NCBI GenBank assembly: GCA_017643585.1
Contig: JAEPND010000009.1
Location: forward strand, 36,555-100,554
DNA: 64,000 nt
Reading direction: 5' to 3'
Source of the DNA: Maricaulis sp.
GTDB taxonomy: Bacteria > Pseudomonadota > Alphaproteobacteria > Caulobacterales > Maricaulaceae
In this document: in pieces, positions 1 to 9,136 of the stretch
Numbering within the stretch: the first letter of the stretch is position 1
Layout of the letters: every line of letters starts with the position of its first letter
Translations under genes and position numbers: made by a program
Notes under the pieces: model-generated
The model's database searches: none
What the model was told of the DNA's origin: nothing
Seen by the model: the letters and a program-made list of their open reading frames with translations, nothing else

Positions 1-92
1 ATCTCGCGCGTCAGCGCGTTTTTCTTGTCCGGGCGATTGAACCGGATTGTGCGGATCCCCTCCGCATCTTCGACCAAAACCAGTGAGCTCAC
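1..92 (-). CDS. Enoyl-CoA hydratase/isomerase family protein (N-terminal fragment)
   Basis: Only the first 30 codons lie in the window; the gene runs off the left edge. The reading begins at a GTG (92-90) behind an AGGAGGG ribosome binding site. The peptide contains TIRFNRPDKKNALTRE, the typical N-terminal strand and RP-x-x-x-NAL signature of the crotonase (enoyl-CoA hydratase) family, which acts on acyl-CoA thioesters. It starts about 40 bases downstream of the MarR gene on the same strand, so the two are probably cotranscribed. The exact substrate cannot be told from this fragment. Confidence 0.8.
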   Translation of the reverse strand, partial: MSSLVLVEDAEGIRTIRFNRPDKKNALTRE

Positions 93-132
93 TTGGGCCC
101 TCCTTTATTTTATGGAGGGCAAACTAGAGCGT

Positions 133-564
133 TCAGGCGCTGACCGCCAGACTTGTCAGAACCCGGTGCAGCATATCGCTGTCATCATCGCCCAGCTGGG
201 TTTCCAGTTCCTGGTTCATTTCCTTGAACACATGGTCAGCCGCATCGCCCATGGCGCGGCCTTTTTCAGTCAGGGAGACAATGGCGGAGCGCTTGTCACT
301 GGTCGAAGCGGTCTTGGTCACCAGGTTCAGGGCACTCATGCGATTGACCAGGCCGGTGACCGCGGGCGGGTTGAGCGACAGCATCTCGCCGATCTCACCC
401 ATTTTCCGCTCACCACGACGGGCCAGCAAGAACAGCACGGCCGCCTGCGCGGAGGTCACGCCAGCTTCTGCTTTCAGTCGCGCATCAGCTTCGCGATTGA
501 GTTTGCGTGCGGCGATTTCCAGCAAGAGAAACAGCCGACGATCCACCGCACGTACGCGGGCCAT
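133..564 (-). CDS. MarR-family transcriptional regulator
   Basis: 143 residues, the usual MarR length. The middle of the protein is a winged helix-turn-helix: a helix region with AQAAVLFLLARRGERKMGEI, a recognition helix around LNPPAVTGLVNRM, then a wing with TSTSDKRSAIVSLTEKG, the conserved D-x-R-x-x-x-x-x-LT-x-x-G motif of MarR proteins. Terminal helices would form the dimer interface. It is transcribed ahead of a crotonase-family gene with about 40 bases between, suggesting that it regulates fatty-acid or aromatic-acid catabolism in response to an acyl-CoA or phenolic ligand; the ligand is inference. Confidence 0.9.
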   Translation of the reverse strand: MARVRAVDRRLFLLLEIAARKLNREADARLKAEAGVTSAQAAVLFLLARRGERKMGEIGEMLSLNPPAVTGLVNRMSALNLVTKTASTSDKRSAIVSLTEKGRAMGDAADHVFKEMNQELETQLGDDDSDMLHRVLTSLAVSA

Positions 565-680
565 GATTAGTCTCCACCAGAAACGGCAACGAGGATTCGC
601 GCCGGAAGCGAAATATTCGGCCGGACATTGCCCTAAACTGCTGCGACTGTAAACGAATTTGCGAATTCTCCAGCCTGTTT

Positions 681-1343
681 TCAGGTCGCTTTAAACGACC
701 AGACCTTCGCCTGTCGGATTTCCCGGTCTTCCAGGTCCCGCGTGACGGGAACCGTGTATTCCGCCAGCTTGTTCAAGCGTCCGCTCGGCAGGAAAGACCG
801 GCCCGGATCGCCGATCAGAACGGTTGTTCCGCGACGCGCGTGTTCTTCCAGCCAGCCGCCAATATGGCGTGCGGGTTCGTCCTCGTAGAACACGTCGCCG
901 GCGATGATCACGTCCCAGTCGTCGAACCGGCCGACTACATCGCCCAGTTCCATTGCGAGCTCCACGCCATTCAGCGCGGCATTGGCCCGGCAGGCTTCGA
1001 TGGCGAACGGGTCCAGCTCGCTGGCGATGACGGTTTCAGCACCGGCCAGTTTGGCGGCTATGCCAGAGACGGCGCCGCCGGCCGCAAAGTCCAGCACCCG
1101 CTTGCCCTTCACAATGTCCGGATTGTCCAGGCAGTAGCGCGCCAGGGCCTGGCCGCCGGCCCAGGCAAAGGCCCAGAAAGGCGGCGGGAGACCCATCTCG
1201 CCGAGTGCCTCCTCGGTCTGTTCCCAGATGTCCACGGTCTCGGTGGCCAGGTGCAGCTTGATTTCCGGCACAAGCGGAGGCGCGAGCACTTCGGTGTGAT
1301 CGCGAATGAAGTCCTGGGGGTTGTCGAGTGAAAGCGGTTGCAC
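681..1343 (-). CDS. Class I SAM-dependent methyltransferase, ETFB-lysine / Nnt1-like
   Basis: 220 residues from the GTG at 1343, which has AGGAG five bases upstream; the frame is open further upstream but that part would run through the terminator of the preceding gene. Motif I is VLDFAAGGAVSGIAAKLAG, followed by an acidic VIASELDPFAIEACRANAALN and a post-I IIAGDVFYED. These are hallmarks of the METTL20/Nnt1-like protein lysine methyltransferases, whose bacterial members modify the electron-transfer flavoprotein beta subunit or ribosomal proteins. The family assignment is solid, the target protein is inferred. Confidence 0.8.
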   Translation of the reverse strand: MQPLSLDNPQDFIRDHTEVLAPPLVPEIKLHLATETVDIWEQTEEALGEMGLPPPFWAFAWAGGQALARYCLDNPDIVKGKRVLDFAAGGAVSGIAAKLAGAETVIASELDPFAIEACRANAALNGVELAMELGDVVGRFDDWDVIIAGDVFYEDEPARHIGGWLEEHARRGTTVLIGDPGRSFLPSGRLNKLAEYTVPVTRDLEDREIRQAKVWSFKAT

Positions 1344-1410
1344 GAGCACTCCTGCGGTTAGTCTGACCGGAATAGCGCAAGCGTGACGCCGCGCAAGGCG
1401 GGCTCGCATC

Positions 1411-1445
1411 AAACAAAAACGGCCGGGCACCAGGCCCGGCCGTTT
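1411..1445 (-). terminator. Rho-independent terminator of the M16 peptidase pair
   Basis: A 12-base-pair perfect stem, AAACGGCCGGGC pairing with GCCCGGCCGTTT (1417-1428 with 1434-1445), followed on the minus strand by GTTTTTGTTT. It lies just past the stop of the downstream M16 gene and separates it from the methyltransferase gene. Confidence 0.9.
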
Positions 1446-1467
1446 CGTTTCGGATCTGCATCCCGGA

Positions 1468-2892
1468 CTAGTGTTCAGCGTCCGTCGGTGCCGGCAGGAT
1501 GAACCGTGCATTGGCCAGTTCCGGCAGGGCGCGGACCTGTTCCTCGATCACGGCAAGATCGCCGACCACGACCAGGACGACATTGTCCAGGTCCAGATAG
1601 GTCGAAGCCACGCGGGAGATGTCGTCATTGGTGACGGCATTGAGGCTCGGCACGTAGTTCTCCAGGTAATCATCCGGCAGATCATAGAGATCGCGGAAGT
1701 TCAGCTGGCCGATAATGCCACCGGTCGACGCATTCTGCAGGATGAAGATGCCGGACATCCAGGTGCGAATGCCATCGGCTTCGACAGCGTCAGGCGCGTT
1801 TTCGGACAGACGCGTGATCTCGCCGAAGGTTTCCATCAGGGCTGCGCCTGTCACCTCGGTGTTCACATCGGCATTGAAGGTCCAGTAACCGCCGCCCATG
1901 CCCCAGGTGACACCACTGCCCGGGGAGTAGGTGTAACCCTTGTCCTCGCGCAGATTGCGGGTCAGGCGGGAGGTGAAGCTGCCGCCCAGGAGCGCGTTCA
2001 TGACGGCCAGGTCCGGGGCATCGGGATGATCGACACCGACGGCCGGGAAGCCGACACGCAGCGTTGACTGGGGGGCGCCCGGGCGGTCGATGAACTGGAC
2101 GACCGGACCACCGCGAGGAGCAGCCGGGGTCAAGGCATCGGCTGAACCGCTGGCCCAGTCGGAGAACGCCTCACGGATGGCGGCTTCCATCGCGGCCTCG
2201 TCAAAGCGACCGGCCACATAGAGGCGTGTTCGACCGGCGCCGAAATTGCCGTCATAGAACGCCTGGACATCGGCCAGCTCATAGCCGCGGACTTGTTCCT
2301 CGGTCGGCAGGGAGTTCCCGTAGGGATGTCCACCGCCAAACAGCAGCCGACGATAGGCTTCCGTGGCAATCGGGCCAGGCTGGGCTCGTGATACCGAGAC
2401 GTCTCGGACCATGTTCTGGCGAACCCGGTCAAACTCGGCTTCGTCGAAATTCGGACGCATCACAACATCCGCCACAATGCCCATGGCGTCGGGGGCATAT
2501 TGTGAGAGCACATTCACCCCGAAATTGGTCGAGTGCCAGCCAACGCCGACACCCAGCTCGCCCCCCATTGAAGCGATCTCGGTCGCGATGTCCTCGGCCG
2601 TGCGCCCGTTGGAGCCTTCCTCCATCATGCTGGCGGTCAGGTCCGAGATATAGGTCTGGCTGCCATCATCGATATTGCCGGCGCGAACACGCAGTGAAAT
2701 CTGCGTTGTCGGGGCCAGGCCGTACTGGATGAAGGTGACTTCCAGGCCGTTGTCGAGCGTGAAGCTGCGATTGTCTGGCACGGTGAAGGAGACCGGTTCT
2801 CCAAGGGCGGGTTGTTCATTGATCTGCGCGACGGACGGCGCGGCGATAAGGCTGGTGGCCGCGAGGGCGGCGCTGAACAGTTTGACTGTCAT
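1468..2892 (-). CDS. M16 family peptidase-like protein lacking the zinc motif (non-catalytic partner)
   Basis: 474 residues from the ATG at 2892, which has GGAG eight bases upstream and begins a signal peptide (MTVKLFSAALAATSLIAAPSVA). The two-lobed M16B layout is clear: an N-terminal half opening with FTLDNGLEVTF and a C-terminal half with FPAVGVDHPDAPDLAVMN, GGSFTSRL and LREDKGYTYS. Where active M16 enzymes carry HxxEH this protein has SDLTASMMEEGS, so no zinc site can form. It follows the active M16 gene by 19 bases and shares its terminator. Such active/inactive M16B pairs usually form heterodimeric periplasmic peptidases in which this subunit supplies the R/Y substrate-binding half. Confidence 0.88.
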   Translation of the reverse strand: MTVKLFSAALAATSLIAAPSVAQINEQPALGEPVSFTVPDNRSFTLDNGLEVTFIQYGLAPTTQISLRVRAGNIDDGSQTYISDLTASMMEEGSNGRTAEDIATEIASMGGELGVGVGWHSTNFGVNVLSQYAPDAMGIVADVVMRPNFDEAEFDRVRQNMVRDVSVSRAQPGPIATEAYRRLLFGGGHPYGNSLPTEEQVRGYELADVQAFYDGNFGAGRTRLYVAGRFDEAAMEAAIREAFSDWASGSADALTPAAPRGGPVVQFIDRPGAPQSTLRVGFPAVGVDHPDAPDLAVMNALLGGSFTSRLTRNLREDKGYTYSPGSGVTWGMGGGYWTFNADVNTEVTGAALMETFGEITRLSENAPDAVEADGIRTWMSGIFILQNASTGGIIGQLNFRDLYDLPDDYLENYVPSLNAVTNDDISRVASTYLDLDNVVLVVVGDLAVIEEQVRALPELANARFILPAPTDAEH

Positions 2893-2911
2893 GGCTTTGT
2901 CTCCTCGGGAC

Positions 2912-4330
2912 TTACTGGCTGTCATCGCCGGCAAGGCGAACTTCCAGCACGGTGCGGTTGGTTGGACGCAGATATTCCTGCGCTGTGCTCATCACCAGTT
3001 CCGGCGTGACCTGTTCAAAGCCCTCCGTAATGCGGTTGATGCGGCTCGGATCGTCATCGAACATCGCAAAGGAGGCCAACAGGTCCACCAGTCCAAAGCG
3101 CGTGGATGTGTCCACCGTTCCGTAGAAGTCCGAGAGCAGCTTGGTACGCGCACGCTCCAGCTCTGCCTCGGTCACCGGCGTGGTGCGGATGCCCTCGATC
3201 GTGGTGTCCATCGTGCCCATGACTTCAGACACGGTGAACTCGCTGTCGTGGATCAGGCCGACCGTCCACAGCATGGGGCCGGAATAGTTGAAGGCGTTGC
3301 CCAGAAGGTTGATGCCGCCAAACACGCCGGACGCATAGCCTTCCTCACTGACCAGGGACTGGGTCAGGCGGCTGTCATCGCCCTGGACCAGCAGCTGATC
3401 GATCAGGATCATGGCGTAATATTCCGGGGTGCCGCGTTCCGGCATGTGATAGCCAACGGCGAGGGCTGGCTGGTTGGCCAGATTGTCCTCGATATAGTCG
3501 AACTTCTCTTCTTCCTGGCGCGGTTCGGAAGTGTCGATCTCCGGCAGCGGATCACCCGCCTCGATGTAGGAGAAATACTGCTCGATCCAGCCGAGTGTCT
3601 CGTCCTTGTCGATATCGCCGGCCACGACGATGACAGCATTGTTCGGTGCATAGAACTGGTCGAAGAACGCCTGGGCATCTTCCAGCGATGCCGCGTCGAG
3701 ATCGGTCAGATCGCCGTAGAAATTGTGCGCATTGTGCCAGTTTTCATTGGCGACCATCGGCAGGTCGATCCAGATCCAGCCGCCATAGGGCTGGTTGATG
3801 ACATTGACGAAGACCTCGTTGCGAACGACTTCGCGCTGATTGTCCAGCTGGCTCTCGTCCAGGTTCGGCTGACCCATGCGGTCGGCCTCGGCCCAGATGA
3901 TCGCTTCCAGCGCGTTGGACGGAACGACCTCGAAATAGTTGGTGAAGTCATACCGGGTGGAGCCATTGTTCACGCCGCCCGATCCATAGATCAGCGTATC
4001 GAAGGCGCCGTGCGGGAGATTGCGCGAGCCCTGGAACATAAGGTGTTCGAACAGGTGCGCAAAACCGGTGCGTCCGCGCGGCTCGTTGCGAAAGCCGACG
4101 CCGTAATAGACGGCAACGGTCGCGGTCGGCACGGTGTGGTCCTCGGACAGGACAACGCGCAGGCCGTTGTCCAGCGTGTGATAGCTGACATCGACGGTGA
4201 AACTGGTTGAGGCGGCGGAAGTGTCCGCGCCGTTCGTATTGGCTGCTTGCTCGCTGCTGTCTGTCGCAGATTGGCAGGCTGCCAGTGCCAGGCTTCCCAG
4301 TGCCAGCACAAGAGATTTTCTGATCGTCAT
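2912..4330 (-). CDS. M16 family zinc metallopeptidase, lipoprotein (catalytic subunit)
   Basis: 472 residues from the ATG at 4330, with GGGAGAGC before it. The first residues, ending LGSLALAACQ, form a lipoprotein signal with lipobox LAAC. The inverted zinc motif HLFEH is present in FAHLFEHLMFQGS near residue 92, and the third ligand lies in the downstream helix NQREVVRNEVF. The second half resembles an inactive M16 domain. It is probably anchored to the outer or inner membrane facing the periplasm, degrading peptides together with the inactive partner encoded 19 bases downstream. Confidence 0.9.
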   Translation of the reverse strand: MTIRKSLVLALGSLALAACQSATDSSEQAANTNGADTSAASTSFTVDVSYHTLDNGLRVVLSEDHTVPTATVAVYYGVGFRNEPRGRTGFAHLFEHLMFQGSRNLPHGAFDTLIYGSGGVNNGSTRYDFTNYFEVVPSNALEAIIWAEADRMGQPNLDESQLDNQREVVRNEVFVNVINQPYGGWIWIDLPMVANENWHNAHNFYGDLTDLDAASLEDAQAFFDQFYAPNNAVIVVAGDIDKDETLGWIEQYFSYIEAGDPLPEIDTSEPRQEEEKFDYIEDNLANQPALAVGYHMPERGTPEYYAMILIDQLLVQGDDSRLTQSLVSEEGYASGVFGGINLLGNAFNYSGPMLWTVGLIHDSEFTVSEVMGTMDTTIEGIRTTPVTEAELERARTKLLSDFYGTVDTSTRFGLVDLLASFAMFDDDPSRINRITEGFEQVTPELVMSTAQEYLRPTNRTVLEVRLAGDDSQ

Positions 4331-4417
4331 GCTCTCCCCATATCGCTCAGAATAGACATGGAGACAGTTTGGGCCCAGCCGTGCGGCAGGGTCAAACAAG
4401 GAAGCGCTACTGACGCA

Positions 4418-5344
4418 TTACATGATCGTAACAAGCGCCAGGGTCGCGCAGAGCAGAAGCCCGGTTTCCCGATTGGATTTGAAGACCTTCAGGCACCCAG
4501 CGCCATCGTCCGTATCCATCAGCCGGATCTGGTTAAACAGGTGCGCGGCGTAGACCGCGAAGGCGATGGCGGCCAGCGGTGCGGCGTTGACCAGGTAAAG
4601 CGCTACGCCGACCAGCAGCGTCGTCAGGGCGTAGAAGCCCCCCACCCAGATCGGCGAGTGCCGGCCGAACAGCCGGGCGGTGGACCGAACCCCCACCAGT
4701 GCATCGTCCTCGCTGTCCTGATGGGCGTAGATGGTGTCATAGCCCAGCGTCCAGAATACGCACGACGCATACAGGGCCAGCACGGCGAGGTCGAACTGGC
4801 CGCTGGCGGCGACATAGGCCACGGGCACACCCCAGTTGAAGGTCAGGCCCAGCCAGGCCTGCGGCCACCATGTGATGCGCTTCATGAAAGGATAGGCCGC
4901 GACCAGCACGAGCGAGCCGAGACCGGTCAGGATGGCGATCAGCGGCAATTGTACCAATACGATCAGCCCGACCAGGGCCTGTCCGCCGAGGAAGGCCCAG
5001 GCCTGTTTCAGCGACACGGTTCCTGCCGCCAGCGGCCGGTCTGCCGTCCGGGCCACCTGGGCGTCGAGATCCCGATCGATGATGTCGTTATAGGTGCAGC
5101 CGGCCCCGCGCATGGCGATGGCGCCAATGGCGAACAGGATTGCATAATACAGATCGACCCAGCCGAGTCCGGTCTCGGCGCGCGCCAGCAGCAGCCCCAT
5201 CCAGCAGGGCAGGGCGAGCAGCCAGAAGCCGATCGGACGGTCATAGCGCGCCAGGCGCAGAAAGGGTCTCAGGGCGGTCGGTGCACGATCCACCCAGGTC
5301 TGGGGGATGCTGTCTGCGACTCGCCGGTCGAAATTCAAGTGCAT
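4418..5344 (-). CDS. ubiA: 4-hydroxybenzoate polyprenyltransferase (ubiquinone synthesis)
   Basis: 308 residues with eight to nine predicted membrane helices. The first aspartate-rich prenyl-diphosphate motif is NDIIDRDLDAQVARTADRP and the second is YDTIYAHQDSEDD, both characteristic of UbiA. The enzyme attaches the polyprenyl tail to 4-hydroxybenzoate in the inner membrane. It is divergent from rsmE with 77 bases between; the ubiA / rsmE / gshA neighbourhood is familiar in alphaproteobacteria. Confidence 0.95.
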   Translation of the reverse strand: MHLNFDRRVADSIPQTWVDRAPTALRPFLRLARYDRPIGFWLLALPCWMGLLLARAETGLGWVDLYYAILFAIGAIAMRGAGCTYNDIIDRDLDAQVARTADRPLAAGTVSLKQAWAFLGGQALVGLIVLVQLPLIAILTGLGSLVLVAAYPFMKRITWWPQAWLGLTFNWGVPVAYVAASGQFDLAVLALYASCVFWTLGYDTIYAHQDSEDDALVGVRSTARLFGRHSPIWVGGFYALTTLLVGVALYLVNAAPLAAIAFAVYAAHLFNQIRLMDTDDGAGCLKVFKSNRETGLLLCATLALVTIM

Positions 5345-5421
5345 GATCGTGGTTTGGCACTGCTAATCGACCAATTCAAGGCAGGTTGACGGACAAGGGC
5401 AGCACGAGGCAAAGCGAAGAC

Positions 5422-6186
5422 ATGAGCAATGATCCACGCCTTTTTATCGATGCGCCCCTCGGCGAAGGGCAGGCCGTGCCACTCTCGCGGGAGGACAGCC
5501 ACTACCTGATCAATGTCATGCGCCGGGAAGAGGGTGACCCCGTTCGCCTGTTCAACGGCCGCGATGGCGAATGGCAGGCCACGGTGGCCAAGGCCCACAA
5601 GAAAAACGCGGTGCTGGCCTGTGAAACGCAGAACCGGCTGCAGGCCGCTGTGCCGGATCTCTGGCTGATGTTTGCCCCGGTGAAGCGCCAGAAAAACGAG
5701 CTGATCGTGGAAAAGGCGACCGAGCTCGGCGTGGCGCAGATCCGCCCGGTCATTACCACGCGCACCCAGTCGGAGCGCTTGCGTCTTGATCGTTTCGAGA
5801 TCATCGCGAAGGAAGCAGCCGAACAGACCGAACGGCTCGACCTGCCGGTGGTCCACGAGGCCGTGAAACTCGACCAGATGCTCGAGGACTGGGATGAAAG
5901 CCGGGTGATCATCTATTGCGATGAAGCCGGCGATGACGGTGCCCGCCCCTGGGGCGGCGATACCGGCCGGGCCAGCCAGGCGCTGGGGCCGCTGACAGCA
6001 CTGCGCGGCAAGCCCGCAGCCCTGTTGATCGGTCCGGAAGGCGGTTTCACCCCGGAAGAACGCGACCGCCTGCGCAGTCTGGATTTTGTCCACGCCGTCG
6101 GCCTGGGCCCGCGCATCCTGCGCGCCGAGACGGCGGTGATCTCGGCGCTGACACTGTGGCAGAGCGTTTGCGGGGATTGGGAGTAG
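5422..6186 (+). CDS. rsmE: 16S rRNA (uracil-1498-N3)-methyltransferase
   Basis: 254 residues from ATG 5422 (MSNDPRLF); an in-frame TTG at 5386 is possible but lies directly on its purine-rich stretch. The SPOUT-class C-terminal knot is clear: LLIGPEGGFTPEERD and LGPRILRAETAVISAL are the RsmE signatures for SAM binding. The N-terminal PUA-like domain contains HYLINVMRREEGD. It methylates U1498 of 16S rRNA in the small subunit. The next gene starts three bases after its stop, so the two are probably transcribed together. Confidence 0.95.
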   Translation: MSNDPRLFIDAPLGEGQAVPLSREDSHYLINVMRREEGDPVRLFNGRDGEWQATVAKAHKKNAVLACETQNRLQAAVPDLWLMFAPVKRQKNELIVEKATELGVAQIRPVITTRTQSERLRLDRFEIIAKEAAEQTERLDLPVVHEAVKLDQMLEDWDESRVIIYCDEAGDDGARPWGGDTGRASQALGPLTALRGKPAALLIGPEGGFTPEERDRLRSLDFVHAVGLGPRILRAETAVISALTLWQSVCGDWE

Positions 6187-6188
6187 GG

Positions 6189-7634
6189 ATGGCTCAGAAG
6201 TGTTTCACGACGTGTGTGCTGATCGCGTCGACTTTGCTCTCTTCGTGCGATGAATCGTTGGTTGTGGCGTGCGATTATTCTGCTCAAACCGTAATTGGCG
6301 TCGGACCCTTCTCTGCTGATAGAGGGCATGAGCTGCAGCGCAGTTTTAATGAGGCGATTGCGCATCAATCTCGCCTGGTTGGAGCGGAAGCTTCGGACAT
6401 CAGCGTCTGCACGGCTGATCTACCGGCAAACGCGCTTTGGCAGCCTGGCCGTGATCGGGACTACAACGATGTTAATTGGGCTGTCTTCCATGGCCGAGTT
6501 GCGATCACCGAGACTGAACATGATTTCGTCGTTTGGGGTGCTGCCCCAGACAATCGCAGCGAAGAAATCATGTGGTTCGCGACCGAGGATCAAGATGAGC
6601 ATCCTCCGACCGATGGCTCTTTTCTGATCGCATCGGCTTCGGAAGGTGATGGAATTGATCGTGCTGCGCTCTGGACCTTGGTGGCCGCACTGGAAAGCAA
6701 GATAGAGACCCTCCCACCTGAGCCTCGCAGAACAATGGCGCGAGAGCTGATACAGCTCGCCGCGGAGCGCGGTGCCATGGGGCGCGAGCTTAGAGGGTAT
6801 GCCGAAATGGCATCCGCCTTGTTGTATCCTCGCTACATGTTGTCTGGGGACACCGGTGAGGCGACCGACAATTTGTCGATGGAGACGTCGTATGTGTTGA
6901 CCCGCGAGACGGCATTCCTCAGCGGCAGCAACGCCTATCGAGTGGCGACGGAGTTCTGGCCAGATGGGCAACATCCAGCTGGCTTAGAGAGGATTTTGGA
7001 CGCGCGTTCGTATTATCTCCACGCTGAGGCGAGAGACACGGAGGATTTCGAGGAGCTCCTCGGTATAATAGATCGTCGGCAAGCACTTTTGTCCGAAACC
7101 CAGGAACTCACCATTCGGGAGGTTTCTGGTCTCGACCTGGAGCGGGCGCGAGTACTATACGACCATGCTCACGCGATGGCGGATTTGGACTTGCTAGAAG
7201 CGGCTCTTTGGTTAGTTGCTGATTTGCGAACCCGTGCGATCCCCGAGGGACCCGGCTTAATAATTCGAGACAATTTGGCTGCTCAGTCCTTGGCGGGCCT
7301 CCAAGCGGAAATCGCTGCCACAGGATTCGAAATATCGCGGGATCAGGGCGGAAGTAGTGAGAAACAAGTTCAATATCTTGAGCAGGCGGTCCTAGCGTCG
7401 AGTAGCGCACTCGAAGCTGGGGAAGGGACAATCTTTCGCCATCAGCGCCTGGAACTTCAATGGTTGCGCGCTAGAGCTTATTTGCGTCTGGCCGATCTAC
7501 TTCGCGATCGCGAATTGCTAGATCGCGCGGATCAGGAGTTCGAAGAACTGGCGAGATGGGCTGGAGATCCAGCGCCGCAAGAATGGCTCGATGATATGAC
7601 GATGCTGGAACGCGTACGGTCTGAGCTCGGTTGA
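6189..7634 (+). CDS. Uncharacterised lipoprotein with a helical, TPR-like C-terminal half
   Basis: 481 residues from ATG 6189, preceded by GGGAGTAGGG and only two bases after the rsmE stop. The N-terminus (MAQKCFTTCVLIASTLLSSC) is a lipoprotein signal with lipobox LSSC. No known enzyme motif is recognised. Residues about 20-200 appear mixed alpha/beta. From about 300 onward there are amphipathic helical pairs, such as ERARVLYDHAHAMADLDLLE and WLRARAYLRLADLLRDRELL, resembling degenerate tetratricopeptide repeats. Base composition is visibly richer in A+T than the neighbours, with codons such as CTA, TTA and ATA rare elsewhere in the window. The gene interrupts the usual rsmE-gshA adjacency and is probably a later acquisition. 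Function unknown. Confidence 0.8.
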   Translation: MAQKCFTTCVLIASTLLSSCDESLVVACDYSAQTVIGVGPFSADRGHELQRSFNEAIAHQSRLVGAEASDISVCTADLPANALWQPGRDRDYNDVNWAVFHGRVAITETEHDFVVWGAAPDNRSEEIMWFATEDQDEHPPTDGSFLIASASEGDGIDRAALWTLVAALESKIETLPPEPRRTMARELIQLAAERGAMGRELRGYAEMASALLYPRYMLSGDTGEATDNLSMETSYVLTRETAFLSGSNAYRVATEFWPDGQHPAGLERILDARSYYLHAEARDTEDFEELLGIIDRRQALLSETQELTIREVSGLDLERARVLYDHAHAMADLDLLEAALWLVADLRTRAIPEGPGLIIRDNLAAQSLAGLQAEIAATGFEISRDQGGSSEKQVQYLEQAVLASSSALEAGEGTIFRHQRLELQWLRARAYLRLADLLRDRELLDRADQEFEELARWAGDPAPQEWLDDMTMLERVRSELG

Positions 7635-7762
7635 GCCGTGAAAGATCGAACCATGTCTTTGATGTTTTCATCAAGTCGTTGTGAAACTCAGTGCTTACCC
7701 CTTGTTTCACTCCGAACACCCACATATCTGTTGCGGACATTGCTTTAGGCGGGGGCGCTTTG

Positions 7763-9136
7763 ATGAGCGGCACTTATAATCCCGGTGGCGAAGGCGCTCC
7801 GATCGAATCCACGGATCAGCTCGGCGAGTACCTGGCGACCGGTTGCAAGCCGGCGGAAAACTTCCGCATCGGCACCGAGCACGAAAAATTCGGCTTTGCG
7901 CTCGAGACGCATGACCCGCTTCCCTATGACACGGACGGCCCCTCGGTCCTGAAGATGCTGGAAGGCCTCAAGCGGTTTGACTGGCAGCCGGTGGAAGAAG
8001 GCGGCTATCTGATCGCGTTGAAGCGCGAGGGGGCCTCGATCACCCTCGAGCCGGGTGGCCAGTTCGAGCTGTCGGGAGCCCCCCTGGAAAACGTCCACCA
8101 GACCTGCGCCGAGGTGAACCGCCACCTCAAGGAAGTGCGCGAAGTGGCCGACGAGATCGGTGCCGGTTTCCTGGGGCTGGGCTTTTCGCCGAAATGGTCG
8201 CTGGAAGACACGCCGATGATGCCCAAGGCGCGTTATGGTCTGATGAAGGCCTACATGCCCAAGGTCGGCACGCTGGGGCATCAGATGATGTTCCGCTCCT
8301 GTACGGTCCAGACCAATCTGGATTTCTCCAGTGAAGCCGACATGGTCAAGAAATTCCGTGTCTCCCTGGCCCTGCAGCCCGTTGCGACGGCGCTGTTTGC
8401 CAATTCACCTTTCGGGGATGGTGGTCTCAACGGTTTCCAGTCCTATCGGTCCCATGTCTGGACCGACACGGATAACAACCGCACCGGCATGCTGCCCTTC
8501 GTCTTTGAAGACGGGATGAGTTTCCAGCGTTATGCGGATTATGCCCTTGATGTGCCGATGTATTTCGTCAAACGAAACGGCGAGTATCTCGACGCGACGG
8601 GCCAGAGTTTCCGCGACTTCCTGGAGGGGCGCCTGCCCGCGCTGCCGGGTGAGAAGCCGGTGATGAACGACTGGGAGGATCACCTGTCGACCCTCTTCCC
8701 GGAAGTGCGTCTGAAAACCTTCCTGGAAATGCGCGGCGCCGACAGTGGCGCGTGGGACAGCCTGTGTGCCCTGCCGGCCTTCTGGGTCGGTCTTCTGTAT
8801 GACGATACGGCGCTGGATGCAGCCTGGGATCTGGTCAAGGATTGGACCGCGGACGAACGCGAGGGCCTGCGCCTGGCTGCCGGCAAACACGGTCTGCGAG
8901 CCGGTTGGCGCGACCACTCCATGGCCGAGCTGGCCAGGGAGGTCCTGGCGATCTCCCGTGAAGGGCTGAACAAGCGGCGCATGCTGAACGGTTATGGCGA
9001 GAATGAAGGCCATTTCCTCGACGAGCTGGATGAGATCGTCACCAGCGGGCGGACCCGGGCCGACATGCTGATCGAGCGGTTCAATGGTGAATGGGATGGT
9101 TCCATCGAACCGGTCTTCACCGAAGCCGCCTATTAG
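7763..9136 (+). CDS. gshA: Glutamate-cysteine ligase, plant/alphaproteobacterial type
   Basis: 457 residues from ATG 7763 (MSGTYNPGGEG), preceded by GGGGGCG. Key stretches are RIGTEHEKFGF, ITLEPGGQFELSGAP and the substrate-binding region MFRSCTVQTNLDF, typical of the plant-type GCS2/EgtA-related ligases. It makes gamma-glutamylcysteine from glutamate, cysteine and ATP, the first step of glutathione synthesis in the cytosol. The 128 bases upstream presumably hold its own promoter, since the inserted lipoprotein gene separates it from rsmE. Confidence 0.95.
   Translation: MSGTYNPGGEGAPIESTDQLGEYLATGCKPAENFRIGTEHEKFGFALETHDPLPYDTDGPSVLKMLEGLKRFDWQPVEEGGYLIALKREGASITLEPGGQFELSGAPLENVHQTCAEVNRHLKEVREVADEIGAGFLGLGFSPKWSLEDTPMMPKARYGLMKAYMPKVGTLGHQMMFRSCTVQTNLDFSSEADMVKKFRVSLALQPVATALFANSPFGDGGLNGFQSYRSHVWTDTDNNRTGMLPFVFEDGMSFQRYADYALDVPMYFVKRNGEYLDATGQSFRDFLEGRLPALPGEKPVMNDWEDHLSTLFPEVRLKTFLEMRGADSGAWDSLCALPAFWVGLLYDDTALDAAWDLVKDWTADEREGLRLAAGKHGLRAGWRDHSMAELAREVLAISREGLNKRRMLNGYGENEGHFLDELDEIVTSGRTRADMLIERFNGEWDGSIEPVFTEAAY

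Noticed and set aside
2675-4210. Plus-strand open frame of 511 codons opposite the M16 peptidase genes
   Set aside because: It crosses the boundary of two genuine minus-strand genes and lacks any recognisable domain.
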